This document shows, piece by piece, positions 33,219 through 42,985 of a stretch of DNA of 64,000 nt. Under the pieces are notes generated by a model, which saw only the letters and a list, made by a program, of their open reading frames with translations, was not told the DNA's origin and searched no databases. This DNA is from Bradyrhizobium betae (GTDB lineage: Bacteria > Pseudomonadota > Alphaproteobacteria > Rhizobiales > Xanthobacteraceae): positions 124,001 to 188,000 of the forward strand of contig NZ_MZXW01000055.1 in assembly GCF_004123905.1 (NCBI RefSeq). Direction: 5' to 3'. Within the stretch, counting starts at the first letter, position 1, and each line of letters begins with the position of its first letter. A program made the translations under genes and the position numbers.

Positions 33219-36200
33219 GTGCCGACGACACTCGCGCGCACCTTTGCGGCGTTGAGCGCCATCAACGAAGCGATCCTCTACGCGAAATCGCCGGACGAGC
33301 TGTACCAGAAGGTCTGCGACGCCGGGTTTTCGAGCGGGGATTTTTTGGCCGTGGCCGTATTCCTGGTGGGACCGGACGGCGGTCGGCTGCGCTTTGCGGC
33401 CGGTTGCGGCGACGATATCCCGCGGCTGCGCTCGATCGAGATCACCACGGACGCCGGCACGCCGGAAGGCTCTGGCGTCGGCGGCGAAGCATTTCGCGAT
33501 CAGAAGCTGTGCGTGAGCAACGACTATCTGAACGATCCGCGCTCGCTGGCGTGGCGCGAGGGCGCCGCCAGGGCCGAGATCGGCGCGGCTGCGGCGCTGC
33601 CGCTGCTGTGCAACGGCAAGAGCGTCGGCGTGCTGTACGTGACCCGCCGCGAGGCCGGTTCGCTCAACGAGCAGATGGTGTCGCTGTTCGAGCGCATGTC
33701 GGCCAACATTTCCTATGCCCTGGACAATTTCGCGCGCGAGACCGCGCGGCAGACCGGCGAGCGCGCGACGCGGCGCCTGAACCGCATGTTCAGCGCGCTC
33801 AGCGCGACCAACGAGGCCATCCTGCGCGCCAAGACCGAGCAGGAACTCTACCAATTGGTGTGCGATGCCTCCGTGCACGGCGGCAAATCGCTCGCAACCT
33901 TCGTTCTGCTCAAGGAGCCGGACTCGCATTGGCTGAAGCCTGTCGCCGGCAGCGGCGAGAATCTGGAGATCGTGGCCCGGACCCGTTACTCCGTCGATGC
34001 CGAGAATCCCTACGGTCGCGGCATTTCCGGCGAGGTGTTCCGGACGCAGAAGCCCTGGGTCGAACGCGATCTCGCGCGCCGCACCAGGGGAACGCCGTGG
34101 GAGCAGGCCAATACCAACACCGGCGTTGCCGCATGCGTCGCGGCGCCTCTGATCAGGCGCGGTGAAAGCGTCGGCGTCATCCTCGCCTTCCTCAGCCAGT
34201 CCTGGGCGAAGGACGAGGAGATCGTCGCGCTGATGCTGCGCATCGCCGAGAACGTCTGCTTCGCCATCGACAATTTCGACCGTGAAGCCGAGAAGGCCCG
34301 GATCGCCGAGGAGGAGGAGCGCCTGGCGCGCATGTATGCGGCGCTCAGCGCGACCAATGAGGCGATCCTGCGCGCGCATTCGCGGGCCGAGCTGTTCGAC
34401 CTCGTTTGCGAAGCGACCGCGAAGGGCGCCAAGTTCACCTCGGCCAACATTGCGCTGGTCGATCACGACGCCGAACTGCTCCGCGTCGTCGCCTGCTACG
34501 GCCCGAACTCGGATACTGTCCGCAACTTCAAGTTCTCCACGTCCGACCAGGTGCCCGAAGGACGGGGATTGACCGGAACCGCGTTCCGGACGCGCCAACC
34601 CTGCATCAGCAACGACGTGCTGTCCGACGACCGGATCAAGCCCTGGCAGGCCAACGCCCGCCGCAACGGCATCGGATCTTCCGCGGCGTTGCCGCTGCTC
34701 AACGGCGACCGCGTCGAAGGCGTCTTCCTCTTCAATTCGCAGGAGCGCGGCACGTTCACGCCTGACCTGATCCAGTTGCTCGGTCGCTTGGCGGAGAACG
34801 TCTCCTTTGCACTCGACAAATTCGACCGGGCCGAGGAGCGGGCCCGGGCCGAGGCCCAGAAGGAGCGCCTGACGCGGATGTTCGCGGCGCTGAGCGCCAC
34901 CAATGAAGCGATCGTGCGCGCGAAGTCGCGCACCGAGCTGTTCGAGCTGGTGTGCCAGGCCGCCTCCACCGGCGGCAAGTTCACCTCCACGACCATTGCG
35001 CTGGCCAGCGCCGACAGCGATCAGCTCGCGATCGTCGCGGCCGCGGGGCCGTCCGCCGAGACCACGCGAAACGTTCGTCTCTCCATCAACGCCGACCGGC
35101 CCGAGGGCCGCGGCATGAGCGGCACGGCGTTCCGCATCCGGCAGCCCTGTGTCAGCAACGATTACGTCAATGACAGCCGTGTGAGCGCCTTTCATGCGGT
35201 GCTGCAAGGCGACGGCGCGCGCTCCGGCGCGGCGTTCCCGCTGATCACGCACGACAAGGCTGTCGGCGTCATGATCTACATGTCGATCGAGGAGAACACC
35301 TTCACGACTGAGTTCGTCGAGTTGTTGCAACGCCTCGCCGATAACGTCTCGTTTGCGATGGAGAATTTCGATCGCGCCGACGAGAAGAACGAGGCCGACG
35401 AGCGGATCGAGTATCTCGCTTCGCACGACAGCCTCACCGATTTGCCGAACCGCGAGACCTTCAACGCGCTGCTGCGCGAGGCGATCGGCGAAGCGCAACG
35501 CCACGATCACCGTTTTGCGGTGCTGTTCATCGATCTCGACCGCTTCAAGGTCATCAACGATTCGCTCGGCCATGAGGCTGGCGATTTGCTGCTGCTCGAA
35601 GTCGCGACCCGGCTCCGCAGCGCGCTGCGGGCAAGCGACGTGGTCGCGCGCCTCGGCGGCGACGAATTCGTGGTGATCCTCGACCGGTGCGGCGATCTCG
35701 ACGACGTCCAGCGGATCTCGGCCGGGTTGCTCGCGGCGCTCGCCGAGCCGATGGAGCTGGCCGGTCACGAGTGCCACACCACGGCCTCGATCGGCATCGC
35801 GATGTATCCGGCCAACGGCTCCGATGCGCAGACGCTGACCAAGAACGCCGACATGGCGATGTATCTCGCCAAGGAAGACGGCAAGAACGGCTATCGCTTC
35901 TTCTCCAAGGAAGTGAAGACGCAGTCGATCGAACGGCTCTCGCTCGAGAGCGCGCTGCGCCGGGCGCTGGAGCGCGAGCAGTTCTCCCTGAACTACCAGC
36001 CCAAGGTGGACATGGAGACCAGCCAGATCACCGGCGTGGAAGCGCTGCTGCGCTGGACGCACCCGGATCTCGGCAGCATCTCGCCGGCGCAGTTCATTCC
36101 GCTTGCGGAGGAAACCGGGCTGATCGTGCCGATCGGCCGCTGGGTGGTGAAGGAAGCCTGCGCGCAGGCCATGGCCTGGCAGCGCCGCGGCCTCTTGCCG

Positions 36201-36791
36201 GTGTCGATGGCGGTCAATCTGTCGCCACGGCAGTTTGTCGACGAGCATCTGTTGCAGGACGTCGACGAAGCGCTGGCGGCCTCCGGCATGTCGCCGGTGC
36301 TGCTCCAGCTCGAGGTCACCGAGAGCATGATGATGCGCAATGTCGGGCGCGCGCTGAAGGTGCTCGACGCCATCCAGAGCCGCGGCATCCGGCTTGCCAT
36401 CGACGATTTCGGCACCGGCTATTCGTCGATGTCGCTGATGAAGCATTTTCCGATCGACACCATCAAGATCGACCGCTCCTTCGTGCGCGACTTGCCGCAG
36501 GATTCGGAAGATCAGGCGATCGCGCAGGCGATCATCAGCATGGGCAAGGCGCTCGGCATGACCGTGGTCGCCGAGGGCGTCGAGAACACCGAGCAGGAAG
36601 CGTTCCTGCGCAGCCATGGCTGCGACGAGATGCAGGGTTTCCTGATCTCCAAGCCGGTGCCGGCGAAGCAGATGGCCGAGCTGCTGCGGCCGATGGCTCT
36701 GCCGGTCGCACCGCCGCTTCAGCCCGAGCCAGAGCCGGATCGCGCGGTGGCCGAAGCCGTGGCGCTACGGCTGAAACGCGCTGTCATCTAG
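33219..36791 (+). CDS. tetra-GAF GGDEF-EAL cyclic-di-GMP signalling protein
   Basis: A 1190-residue soluble protein starting at GTG. Four GAF units begin at residues 8, 190, 372 and 554, each opening with a helix of the type FSALSATNEAILRAK and repeating exactly every 182 residues. A GGDEF domain follows (motif GGDEF at 813-817, inhibitory I-site RASD at 804-807), then an EAL domain (E941-A942-L943, DDFGTGYSS from 1062, EGVE downstream). Both catalytic motifs are intact, so it may make and degrade cyclic-di-GMP; the GAF array is the presumed sensor or dimeriser. No membrane segment is present. The adjacent polysaccharide locus is a plausible output, but only by proximity. Confidence 0.95.
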   Translation: MPTTLARTFAALSAINEAILYAKSPDELYQKVCDAGFSSGDFLAVAVFLVGPDGGRLRFAAGCGDDIPRLRSIEITTDAGTPEGSGVGGEAFRDQKLCVSNDYLNDPRSLAWREGAARAEIGAAAALPLLCNGKSVGVLYVTRREAGSLNEQMVSLFERMSANISYALDNFARETARQTGERATRRLNRMFSALSATNEAILRAKTEQELYQLVCDASVHGGKSLATFVLLKEPDSHWLKPVAGSGENLEIVARTRYSVDAENPYGRGISGEVFRTQKPWVERDLARRTRGTPWEQANTNTGVAACVAAPLIRRGESVGVILAFLSQSWAKDEEIVALMLRIAENVCFAIDNFDREAEKARIAEEEERLARMYAALSATNEAILRAHSRAELFDLVCEATAKGAKFTSANIALVDHDAELLRVVACYGPNSDTVRNFKFSTSDQVPEGRGLTGTAFRTRQPCISNDVLSDDRIKPWQANARRNGIGSSAALPLLNGDRVEGVFLFNSQERGTFTPDLIQLLGRLAENVSFALDKFDRAEERARAEAQKERLTRMFAALSATNEAIVRAKSRTELFELVCQAASTGGKFTSTTIALASADSDQLAIVAAAGPSAETTRNVRLSINADRPEGRGMSGTAFRIRQPCVSNDYVNDSRVSAFHAVLQGDGARSGAAFPLITHDKAVGVMIYMSIEENTFTTEFVELLQRLADNVSFAMENFDRADEKNEADERIEYLASHDSLTDLPNRETFNALLREAIGEAQRHDHRFAVLFIDLDRFKVINDSLGHEAGDLLLLEVATRLRSALRASDVVARLGGDEFVVILDRCGDLDDVQRISAGLLAALAEPMELAGHECHTTASIGIAMYPANGSDAQTLTKNADMAMYLAKEDGKNGYRFFSKEVKTQSIERLSLESALRRALEREQFSLNYQPKVDMETSQITGVEALLRWTHPDLGSISPAQFIPLAEETGLIVPIGRWVVKEACAQAMAWQRRGLLPVSMAVNLSPRQFVDEHLLQDVDEALAASGMSPVLLQLEVTESMMMRNVGRALKVLDAIQSRGIRLAIDDFGTGYSSMSLMKHFPIDTIKIDRSFVRDLPQDSEDQAIAQAIISMGKALGMTVVAEGVENTEQEAFLRSHGCDEMQGFLISKPVPAKQMAELLRPMALPVAPPLQPEPEPDRAVAEAVALRLKRAVI

Positions 36792-37106
36792 CGGCTGCGG
36801 ATGCAGCTCGCGGACCTCGTGGTCGGCGCCTTCTGCCTTGCTCGGAAAATCCTGCGGTCCCGTCAGCGAAGTCTGCTCGACGAACAGCGCCAGAATCGTG
36901 CGCGCGCCATCGGCGAAGCTCGTGCCTTCGTTCAACCCGAGCTCGACGCACCAGGCGCGGCTCATCGGTTCCTGGTCGTCGACCACTGTCATGGCGGGTC
37001 CCCACCACCAGGCAGGCGCGGGCGAGCGCTCGTCTTCCGGCACGACATGCCAGCGGACGAACTCATCCATCACGCGCTCGAACTCTAGGCGTGCAGCCTG
37101 ATGCAT
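36765..37106 (-). CDS. small hypothetical protein
   Basis: A 113-residue soluble protein starting at ATG with a GGGAG site about 10 bp upstream. The composition looks natural (WWWGPAMTVVDDQEPMSRAWCVEL) with many acidic residues and no membrane segment or known motif. Its 3' end overlaps the end of the convergent EAL-domain gene by 27 bp. I do not recognise it. Confidence 0.6.
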   Translation of the reverse strand: MHQAARLEFERVMDEFVRWHVVPEDERSPAPAWWWGPAMTVVDDQEPMSRAWCVELGLNEGTSFADGARTILALFVEQTSLTGPQDFPSKAEGADHEVRELHPQPLDDSAFQP

Positions 37107-37337
37107 GCGGTCGGTACTCCCGGAATCCGCGCGTGATGACAGGCCGTCACGCGAATTCGATCGTGGCCTTGACGCTCGGAAAAAATCGGCTCGCGCAAAT
37201 CGGCCGAGCCATGCATCCCGACCTCATCGTCGGCGATGCCCGAAAATGCGGCCGTCGGCGATACGCCAACGGCGGCAGCGAAGGCCCATTCTAGCCGTTT
37301 GGAGGCACGGCAGGCAAGGTACGGATGTTACGGTTGC

Positions 37338-38330
37338 TTAACGTGCCCTCAGCGGATGCGCCTTCTGGTGCCAGGCCCAGGCGGTCCGGATCACCGTGGC
37401 GAGGTCGGAGTGACGCGGCACGAAGTTCAGCACTTTTCGCGCGGCGGAGGCGTCGGCGACGAGGTAAGTGGGATCGCCGGCGCGGCGCGGCTTCATGGTG
37501 TGCGGCACCTCGCGCCCGGTCTCCTGCCTGATGGCGTTGAGGATCTCGCGCACCGAGAAGCCGGAGCCGGTGCCGAGATTGAAGCTGCCGCCGGCATGTC
37601 CCGTTTCCAGAAGCTTCAATGCGGCGACATGCGCGGCGGCAAGGTCGGTGACATGGATATAGTCGCGGATCGCGGTGCCGTCGGGCGTATCGTAATCGTC
37701 GCCGAACACGGCGAAATCGACATGGCCTTGCAGCGCCATCATGGCGCGCGGAATGAGATGGGTCTCGTTGTCACGCAGCTCGCCGATGCCGCCGGCCGGG
37801 TCGGCGCCGCTGGCGTTGAAATAGCGCAGGCAGAACGCGCCAAAGCCGTAGGCTGCGCGATAATCGGCGAGCATGCGCTCGATCATCCATTTCGACGCAC
37901 CATAGGGATTGATCGGCGCGCAGGGAAAATCTTCCGGCAGCTCCTTGGAATCGGCGTTGCCGTAGACGGCGCCGGTCGAGGAGAACACGATGCGCTGGCA
38001 ACCCGCATTTCGCATCGCCTGCAGCAGCGACAGCGTGCCCTGGACGTTGTTGATGTAATATTTCTGCGGGTCGGTCATGGACTCGCCGACGAGGCTCGCC
38101 GCCGCGAAATGCATCACCGCCGTGACCTTGTGCTCGGCGAAGGCGCGCGCCAGCGCCGCACCGTCGAGCAGATCGCCCGTCACCAGCGGGCCGGCCACGA
38201 AACTGCGATGCCCTGTCGAGAGATTGTCATAAACGACGGGCTGATAGCCGGCGGCGGTCAGTGCGCGGCAGGCATGCGAGCCAATATAGCCTGCGCCCCC
38301 TGTAACGAGGACAGTCGGTCGGTCAGTCAT
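37338..38330 (-). CDS. galE: UDP-glucose 4-epimerase
   Basis: A 330-residue extended SDR interconverting UDP-glucose and UDP-galactose (called ExoB in rhizobia). NAD motif TGGAGYIGS at 10-18; catalytic T119 (FSSTGAVYG), Y143 and K147 (NPYGASK). Substrate-binding segments LRYFNASGADPAGGIGE and DGTAIRDYIHVTDLA are present. It is the last gene of the operon exoP-like, wecG-like, galE, and supplies UDP-galactose for the polysaccharide locus. The 231 bp downstream hold no gene I can see. Confidence 0.95.
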   Translation of the reverse strand: MTDRPTVLVTGGAGYIGSHACRALTAAGYQPVVYDNLSTGHRSFVAGPLVTGDLLDGAALARAFAEHKVTAVMHFAAASLVGESMTDPQKYYINNVQGTLSLLQAMRNAGCQRIVFSSTGAVYGNADSKELPEDFPCAPINPYGASKWMIERMLADYRAAYGFGAFCLRYFNASGADPAGGIGELRDNETHLIPRAMMALQGHVDFAVFGDDYDTPDGTAIRDYIHVTDLAAAHVAALKLLETGHAGGSFNLGTGSGFSVREILNAIRQETGREVPHTMKPRRAGDPTYLVADASAARKVLNFVPRHSDLATVIRTAWAWHQKAHPLRAR

Positions 38331-38351
38331 GTCGTCTTCTGCTCTTCTCTC

Positions 38352-39155
38352 TTAACGAAGCGGCCGATTGCGGCTGAAGAGAAGATAGAGCGCGCGGGGG
38401 TTGGTGGTCAAATAGCGCCAGAGCAGGCGTCGTGGCTCGAGCATGGTGCGCCAGGCCCATTCCAACCCGATTTTCTGCATCCATCGCGGCGCGCGGGATC
38501 GGCTGCCCGATAAAAAGTTGAACAACCCGCCGGATGTCTTGATAACGCCAACATTGGTCATCAGCGGCATGTATTCCTCAACGAATGCCTGCTCGTTGGG
38601 CACACCGAGCGCGACCCAGAGGTAATCGGGCGCGAGCGCGTTGATTTCCTCGACCTTCGCGCGCAGGGCATCGCCGCGCAGGTAGCCGTGGCTATGCCCG
38701 ACGATCTTGAGGTTTGGATACATCTTTTGGACGTTCTCGACCGCAGCGGCGTTCTCGGCCTCGCTGGCGCCGAACATGTAGAAGGTGCGGCCAAGCGCTT
38801 CGGCTTTGCGTGCGACGACGTGAAACAGGTCGGTGGTCGCGACGCGTTCGGGCAGCGGAAACCAGGATTGCAGTCTTGAGGCCGCCACCAGCGGCTGGCC
38901 ATCGGCGTTGATCAGATCGGCGCCGCGAAACAGTCGTTCGGTCTCCGGTTCGGTCGAGCAGCGCGCCAGCACCTCGCCATTGGCCGAGGTCAGATGCAGC
39001 GGACGGCCGATGCGGTGTTGCGGATCGGTGGCCTCGATCATGAAATCGGCGGTGGCTTCCATGTCGAGCGCGGCCATGCGAAGGCCGCCGATGGTGATGC
39101 GCGGCACGTCGGCGGTTGCCGCCCGGCCGTCCAGGTTGACGCGGCGCTCAAGCAT
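38352..39155 (-). CDS. WecG/TagA/CpsF family glycosyltransferase
   Basis: A 267-residue GT26-family enzyme, which transfers N-acetylmannosaminyl, glucosyl or related residues to a lipid-linked acceptor. The family blocks are clear: LTSANGEVLARC, LINADGQPLV, FYMFGASE, the PDYLWVALGVPNEQAFV segment with the usual GxPxQE altered, and GVIKTSGGLFNFLSG. Its start overlaps the 3' end of the exoP-like gene by 8 bp, so the pair are translationally coupled. It probably builds part of the repeat unit. Confidence 0.9.
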   Translation of the reverse strand: MLERRVNLDGRAATADVPRITIGGLRMAALDMEATADFMIEATDPQHRIGRPLHLTSANGEVLARCSTEPETERLFRGADLINADGQPLVAASRLQSWFPLPERVATTDLFHVVARKAEALGRTFYMFGASEAENAAAVENVQKMYPNLKIVGHSHGYLRGDALRAKVEEINALAPDYLWVALGVPNEQAFVEEYMPLMTNVGVIKTSGGLFNFLSGSRSRAPRWMQKIGLEWAWRTMLEPRRLLWRYLTTNPRALYLLFSRNRPLR

Positions 39156-41511
39156 ATTGTCTGCCTCGTTGGCGCGCTTGGGTTGCTGGGGTCAGCTCGT
39201 CGAGCACGACGCCAACGAGCTTGCGCTCGGCGCGGCCGAGCGTGCTCAAGATTTCTTCGAGGCCGTCATTGATGTCGAGGCCGGTCGGGAGCACTGCCAC
39301 CAGCGCATCGGTGTCATCGAGCAGCTTGCGGGCGCCGGCCGAAAGCGGCATTGCGGGGCCGTCGAGGATCACGAGGTCGTAGCCGCCTGCGGCGCGCGCC
39401 TGTGCAATCGCCTTGCGGATGGCCTCAGCCGCCTTGCCGGCGTCGCCTTCGGCAGCCGGCAGCACCGAGATGCCGTTGACCGTCTTGATCTCGCGCGCGG
39501 CCTTGCTGCCGATCGAGAGCCAGCCGCGTGCGCTCGGCTCGCTCTTGCCGGAACGATTGACCTTGTTCGAGAGCGAATGTGCCTGATGGTCGGCATCGAT
39601 CATCAGCACGCGGGCGCCGTCGCGCGCGGCTGCGAGCGCGAAATTCAGCGCGGTCATGCTGCGCCCAACGGTGTCGCCGGCACCGAGCAGCGCGACCACA
39701 GGCATCGCCTTGCCGCCGGCGCGCCGGGCCACGGCTGCGCGCATGTCACGCCAGGCGTTGAGCAGGCTCGTGAGGGGGAAGCCGGGCCGCAGCGTCGGCC
39801 AGCCCAGCCGTGTCAGGTCGACGCCGCCGCCGGTGGCGAGAATGGCGCCGAGCGTATGGATGACGTCGGCCTCCTGGAGGCGCGCGATCAGCGGCTTTTC
39901 GATCAGGGGCCTTTCGACCATCGCGGGTTGCAGCGGTGGTGCGGCAGGTTCAGGGGGAGCCTGGGCAACTTCCGGAGATCGCGAAACCTGTTGAGGCCGG
40001 GTGATCTCCGGAGCCCGCGAAGTTTCTGGAGCCCGGGGAGCCTGCGGCGCTGCGTTGCGCTCACGGCGGGCCGGCGTGGGTGCGCCGGCAAACAGCAGCT
40101 CGGCTGCGACGAACCAGCTTGAAGCCGCGATCGCACCGAAGACGAAGCCGATCATGGCGAACAGGCTCATCGCCGGCGGGAACGAGCGCCGCTGCGGCAC
40201 CGTGGCTTCGCCGACGACGCGGGCCGCCGAGGTGTTGAGTGTCTCCTGCTCCTCGGTCTCGCGCGAGCGCTTGAGGAAGGACTGATAGACGTCGCGGCTG
40301 GCATCGGCTTCGCGTTCGAGCTCGCGCAGGCGCACGGCGGCCTGGCTGAGCTGCACGCTCTGCCGCTTCTGCGCTTCCAGCGCCCGGTTCAGCGAAGCCT
40401 CGTAATCGCGGGCCCGCGTCAGATCGTTCTTGGCCGACTGGGCGAAGCGATCGATCTCCTCGCTGATGGTGCGCTTGAGATCCTCGACCTGCTTCTCGGT
40501 CTGGCGCAGCGCCGGATGGCGCGGGCCGAGCTCGCCGGTCTGCTCCGCATATTTCTTGCGGGCATCGGCATATTGCGCGCGCAAATTCGCGATTGTCGGC
40601 GATTGCAGCGCTTCGGGATTCGCGCCGGCATCGGCCGCCGTGCGCCGGCTCGCCTCGATCTGGTCGAGCCGGGCTTGCGCGTCCATCGTCGCCGCGCGGG
40701 CCGCGGAAAGCCGCTGGTTGCTGGCGGAGAGCTGCTGGTCGCTGATCAGCGCGTCCTGGGTGCCGACGAAATTGTTCTGGGCCTTGTAGGTCGCAAGCGC
40801 GGTCTCGGCGTTGCGCAGTCGCTCGCGCAGCTCCTTGAGGCGGCCGGACAGGTCGCTGGTCGCACGCCGGGCCGCCAGCGCTTGTGAATTGCGCGAATCC
40901 GCGAGATAAACGTTGGTCAGCGTGTTGGCGAGCATCGCCGCCTTGGCCGGATCGGTCGACCAGACCTCGATGTCGACGATGAAGCTCTTCTCGGTCTTGC
41001 GGATCGTGATGTGCCGGTTCAGCGCGTCAAGCGCCGCAAGCTGCACTTCCTTCGTATCAACAGCGGACGGCGCGCGGGGTTGAAGGCCAATCAGGCCGAG
41101 CAGCGACGACATCAGCGTCCTGGTATCGCCGCCGCCGCCGAATTCGGGATCCTTGTCGAGGCCGGCCTGCTGGATCACCTGGAGCAGCACGCCGTTGGAG
41201 GTGATCAGGCGCGCCTGGCTCTCCACCACCATGGACATGCCGGAGACGTCCTGCGCGCGCGGGGTGAGCTCGCGATCGACGAGCTGAAGCTCGCGCGGGT
41301 CGACATAGAGCTGGGACGTGGCTGTGTAGCGGGGCGTCAGGCTCTTGCCGGCTGTGACCGCAAGCGTCGCGCCGAGCAGGGCGGCAGCCGCAATCGCGAT
41401 CTTGCGCCGCCAAAGCAAATTGACCAGCTCCAGCACGTTGAAGCCGGCTTCGAGCCTTTGCTGCGGGCCCTCCGGTCTGGCCCGATCGATCGGCTGGCTA
41501 TAGTCAAGCAT
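39148..41511 (-). CDS. Wzz/ExoP-like polysaccharide co-polymerase with altered BY-kinase domain
   Basis: A 787-residue inner-membrane protein. The first membrane helix is near 38-55; a long periplasmic coiled-coil Wzz region follows (about 180-420), a second helix near 440-465, then a Pro/Ala-rich linker and a cytosolic BY-kinase-like domain from about 600. In that domain the P-loop reads GAGDTVGRS, with R617 where kinases have Lys, and A-prime is VLMIDADHQ and Walker B VILDGPA. The usual C-terminal Tyr cluster is reduced to one Tyr at the end (RQYA). It would control chain length in a Wzy-type pathway, but tyrosine kinase activity is doubtful. First gene of the exoP-wecG-galE operon. Confidence 0.9.
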   Translation of the reverse strand: MLDYSQPIDRARPEGPQQRLEAGFNVLELVNLLWRRKIAIAAAALLGATLAVTAGKSLTPRYTATSQLYVDPRELQLVDRELTPRAQDVSGMSMVVESQARLITSNGVLLQVIQQAGLDKDPEFGGGGDTRTLMSSLLGLIGLQPRAPSAVDTKEVQLAALDALNRHITIRKTEKSFIVDIEVWSTDPAKAAMLANTLTNVYLADSRNSQALAARRATSDLSGRLKELRERLRNAETALATYKAQNNFVGTQDALISDQQLSASNQRLSAARAATMDAQARLDQIEASRRTAADAGANPEALQSPTIANLRAQYADARKKYAEQTGELGPRHPALRQTEKQVEDLKRTISEEIDRFAQSAKNDLTRARDYEASLNRALEAQKRQSVQLSQAAVRLRELEREADASRDVYQSFLKRSRETEEQETLNTSAARVVGEATVPQRRSFPPAMSLFAMIGFVFGAIAASSWFVAAELLFAGAPTPARRERNAAPQAPRAPETSRAPEITRPQQVSRSPEVAQAPPEPAAPPLQPAMVERPLIEKPLIARLQEADVIHTLGAILATGGGVDLTRLGWPTLRPGFPLTSLLNAWRDMRAAVARRAGGKAMPVVALLGAGDTVGRSMTALNFALAAARDGARVLMIDADHQAHSLSNKVNRSGKSEPSARGWLSIGSKAAREIKTVNGISVLPAAEGDAGKAAEAIRKAIAQARAAGGYDLVILDGPAMPLSAGARKLLDDTDALVAVLPTGLDINDGLEEILSTLGRAERKLVGVVLDELTPATQARQRGRQYA

Positions 41512-41787
41512 GATCCCCAGCTTCCATTCCAGCTGCCGCGGGCTGAGGGGTTACTCTTCGCTTTACGCCACGCACCCGGGATATAGGCGCCCAATCAACG
41601 CAACAGGGAAAATTAACCATACTCATTGAGGGACTATTCACCGAAATGGCAAACAAAGCGTTTAAGCGCATGCCACTGTTCGACGCGTCCCAGTGACGCT
41701 GAGGCCTCCCAGAGATTAACGGTTCGTTACCGCGCGCAGCGAGGCCGCGAAACTTCGCTTCTCGTTCGACGAGCTGCGCGCGCATTG

Positions 41788-42588
41788 TCAGCTTTTTCGC
41801 AGGATGACGTGATAATCGCCGCGGCGGACGTCGGTCCCGCGCGGCAGCACGGCGTTCAGCACGACGGCGCCGGCGTCGACCAGGGCGGCAAACAGCGGCT
41901 TGCGCCGGCGCATCTCGGGATAGCGCGGGCTCTCGACCTCGCGGCGGTAGACCATCTCGAGGCCGTTGGCGTGCGCGAATGCTTCGAGCCGCGGCAGCGT
42001 CACCAGCGGATGAAAGAAGGTCGGGAAGGGCGGCTCGCCCGGCTGGCCGGCATTCTTGATGCCGCGGATGTGCCGATAGAACCAGACGTGAAACCAGTGT
42101 GGCGAGTATTTGGTGACGACGCCGGACAGCGAGCGCGGATTGGGCGCGCCGATCAGGATCATCCCGCCGCGCTTGAGCGCGTCGCGGAAATTCAGCAGCG
42201 CAGCTTCGACATCGGGAAGATGCTCGATCACGTTGTAGCAAATCACGAGATCAAAGCTCTCGGGCGTGGAGCGGTAGGTCTGCACGTCGCCGAGAATTGC
42301 CTCGTCCGCATAATTGTTGTTCTTGACCTGGTCCTCGTCGATGTCGACGACGGTGACGTGGCTGCGGCTCAGCAATTCAGTCGGCAGAAAGCTGCACGAG
42401 CCGCCGCCGGCTTCATAGGTGGCGAGCCGGCCCTGCGGCAGTTCGCGGCGCAGCAAGTCGTGAACGGCGAGCAGGCTGTCGCGGGCTTCGCCGGGGACCA
42501 GATCGAGCAGTGCCTGGGTGTGTGCAGTGGCCGCGGGGGCGTTGATCGCCGTGGCTGTCGCGAAATCGATCGTGGCTTGCTTGTTCAT
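41788..42588 (-). CDS. class I SAM-dependent methyltransferase
   Basis: A 266-residue methyltransferase. The SAM-binding loop is EAGGGS at 59-64, followed by TVVDIDEDQ (acidic residue for the ribose) and FDLVICYNVIEHLPD. The C-terminal half (PRSLSGVVTKYSPHWFHVWFYR) resembles methyltransferases found in polysaccharide gene clusters. It probably methylates a sugar or lipid intermediate. It is encoded 276 bp upstream of the exoP-like start on the same strand; that gap contains no gene and presumably the exoP promoter. Confidence 0.87.
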   Translation of the reverse strand: MNKQATIDFATATAINAPAATAHTQALLDLVPGEARDSLLAVHDLLRRELPQGRLATYEAGGGSCSFLPTELLSRSHVTVVDIDEDQVKNNNYADEAILGDVQTYRSTPESFDLVICYNVIEHLPDVEAALLNFRDALKRGGMILIGAPNPRSLSGVVTKYSPHWFHVWFYRHIRGIKNAGQPGEPPFPTFFHPLVTLPRLEAFAHANGLEMVYRREVESPRYPEMRRRKPLFAALVDAGAVVLNAVLPRGTDVRRGDYHVILRKS

Positions 42589-42985
42589 ATTTTCTGACCG
42601 CGCTTGTTCGATTCAAATTTACAGGAAAAATCTCGTAGGCCCGAAGAGCAAATCTGATGCCGCCCCGCTTCACCGGTCGCGGTGCTTACGGTCGGGTTAA
42701 TGCGCATGGGCGTTAACTACGGCATTCTCCGCATCGCAGCGTCGGCGGACGTTGGACCGCGAATTGCAGTACCACGCGCGCATGGATTTGCAGGGAAAAC
42801 ACGTGAGAGCGGTTAAGCGTATGGCGGCAAGGCTGCATTATCGGCGGATCCGCACGAAAGCACCGTTTCGCGTCTCGAGCCTTCTGTCCGCTTTGGCACG
42901 CATCTGTTTCGCGGTACTGTGCCGTCGCGGGACGGCGCCGATGCATGCAGGGCTTTTTCAACATATCTCGGGCAACTAGAACGCC
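42589..42985. other. non-coding gap between divergent polysaccharide genes
   Basis: These 397 bases lie between the divergent methyltransferase and glycosyltransferase genes. Short plus-strand frames here have no support. The gap presumably holds both promoters; I see no strong palindrome or repeat. Confidence 0.4.

Noticed and set aside
33114..36617. Open minus-strand frame of 1167 residues
   Set aside because: It is antisense to the GAF-GGDEF-EAL gene, is Arg/His/Gly-rich and repetitive because the GAF units repeat, and has no domain. The sense strand has clear motifs.
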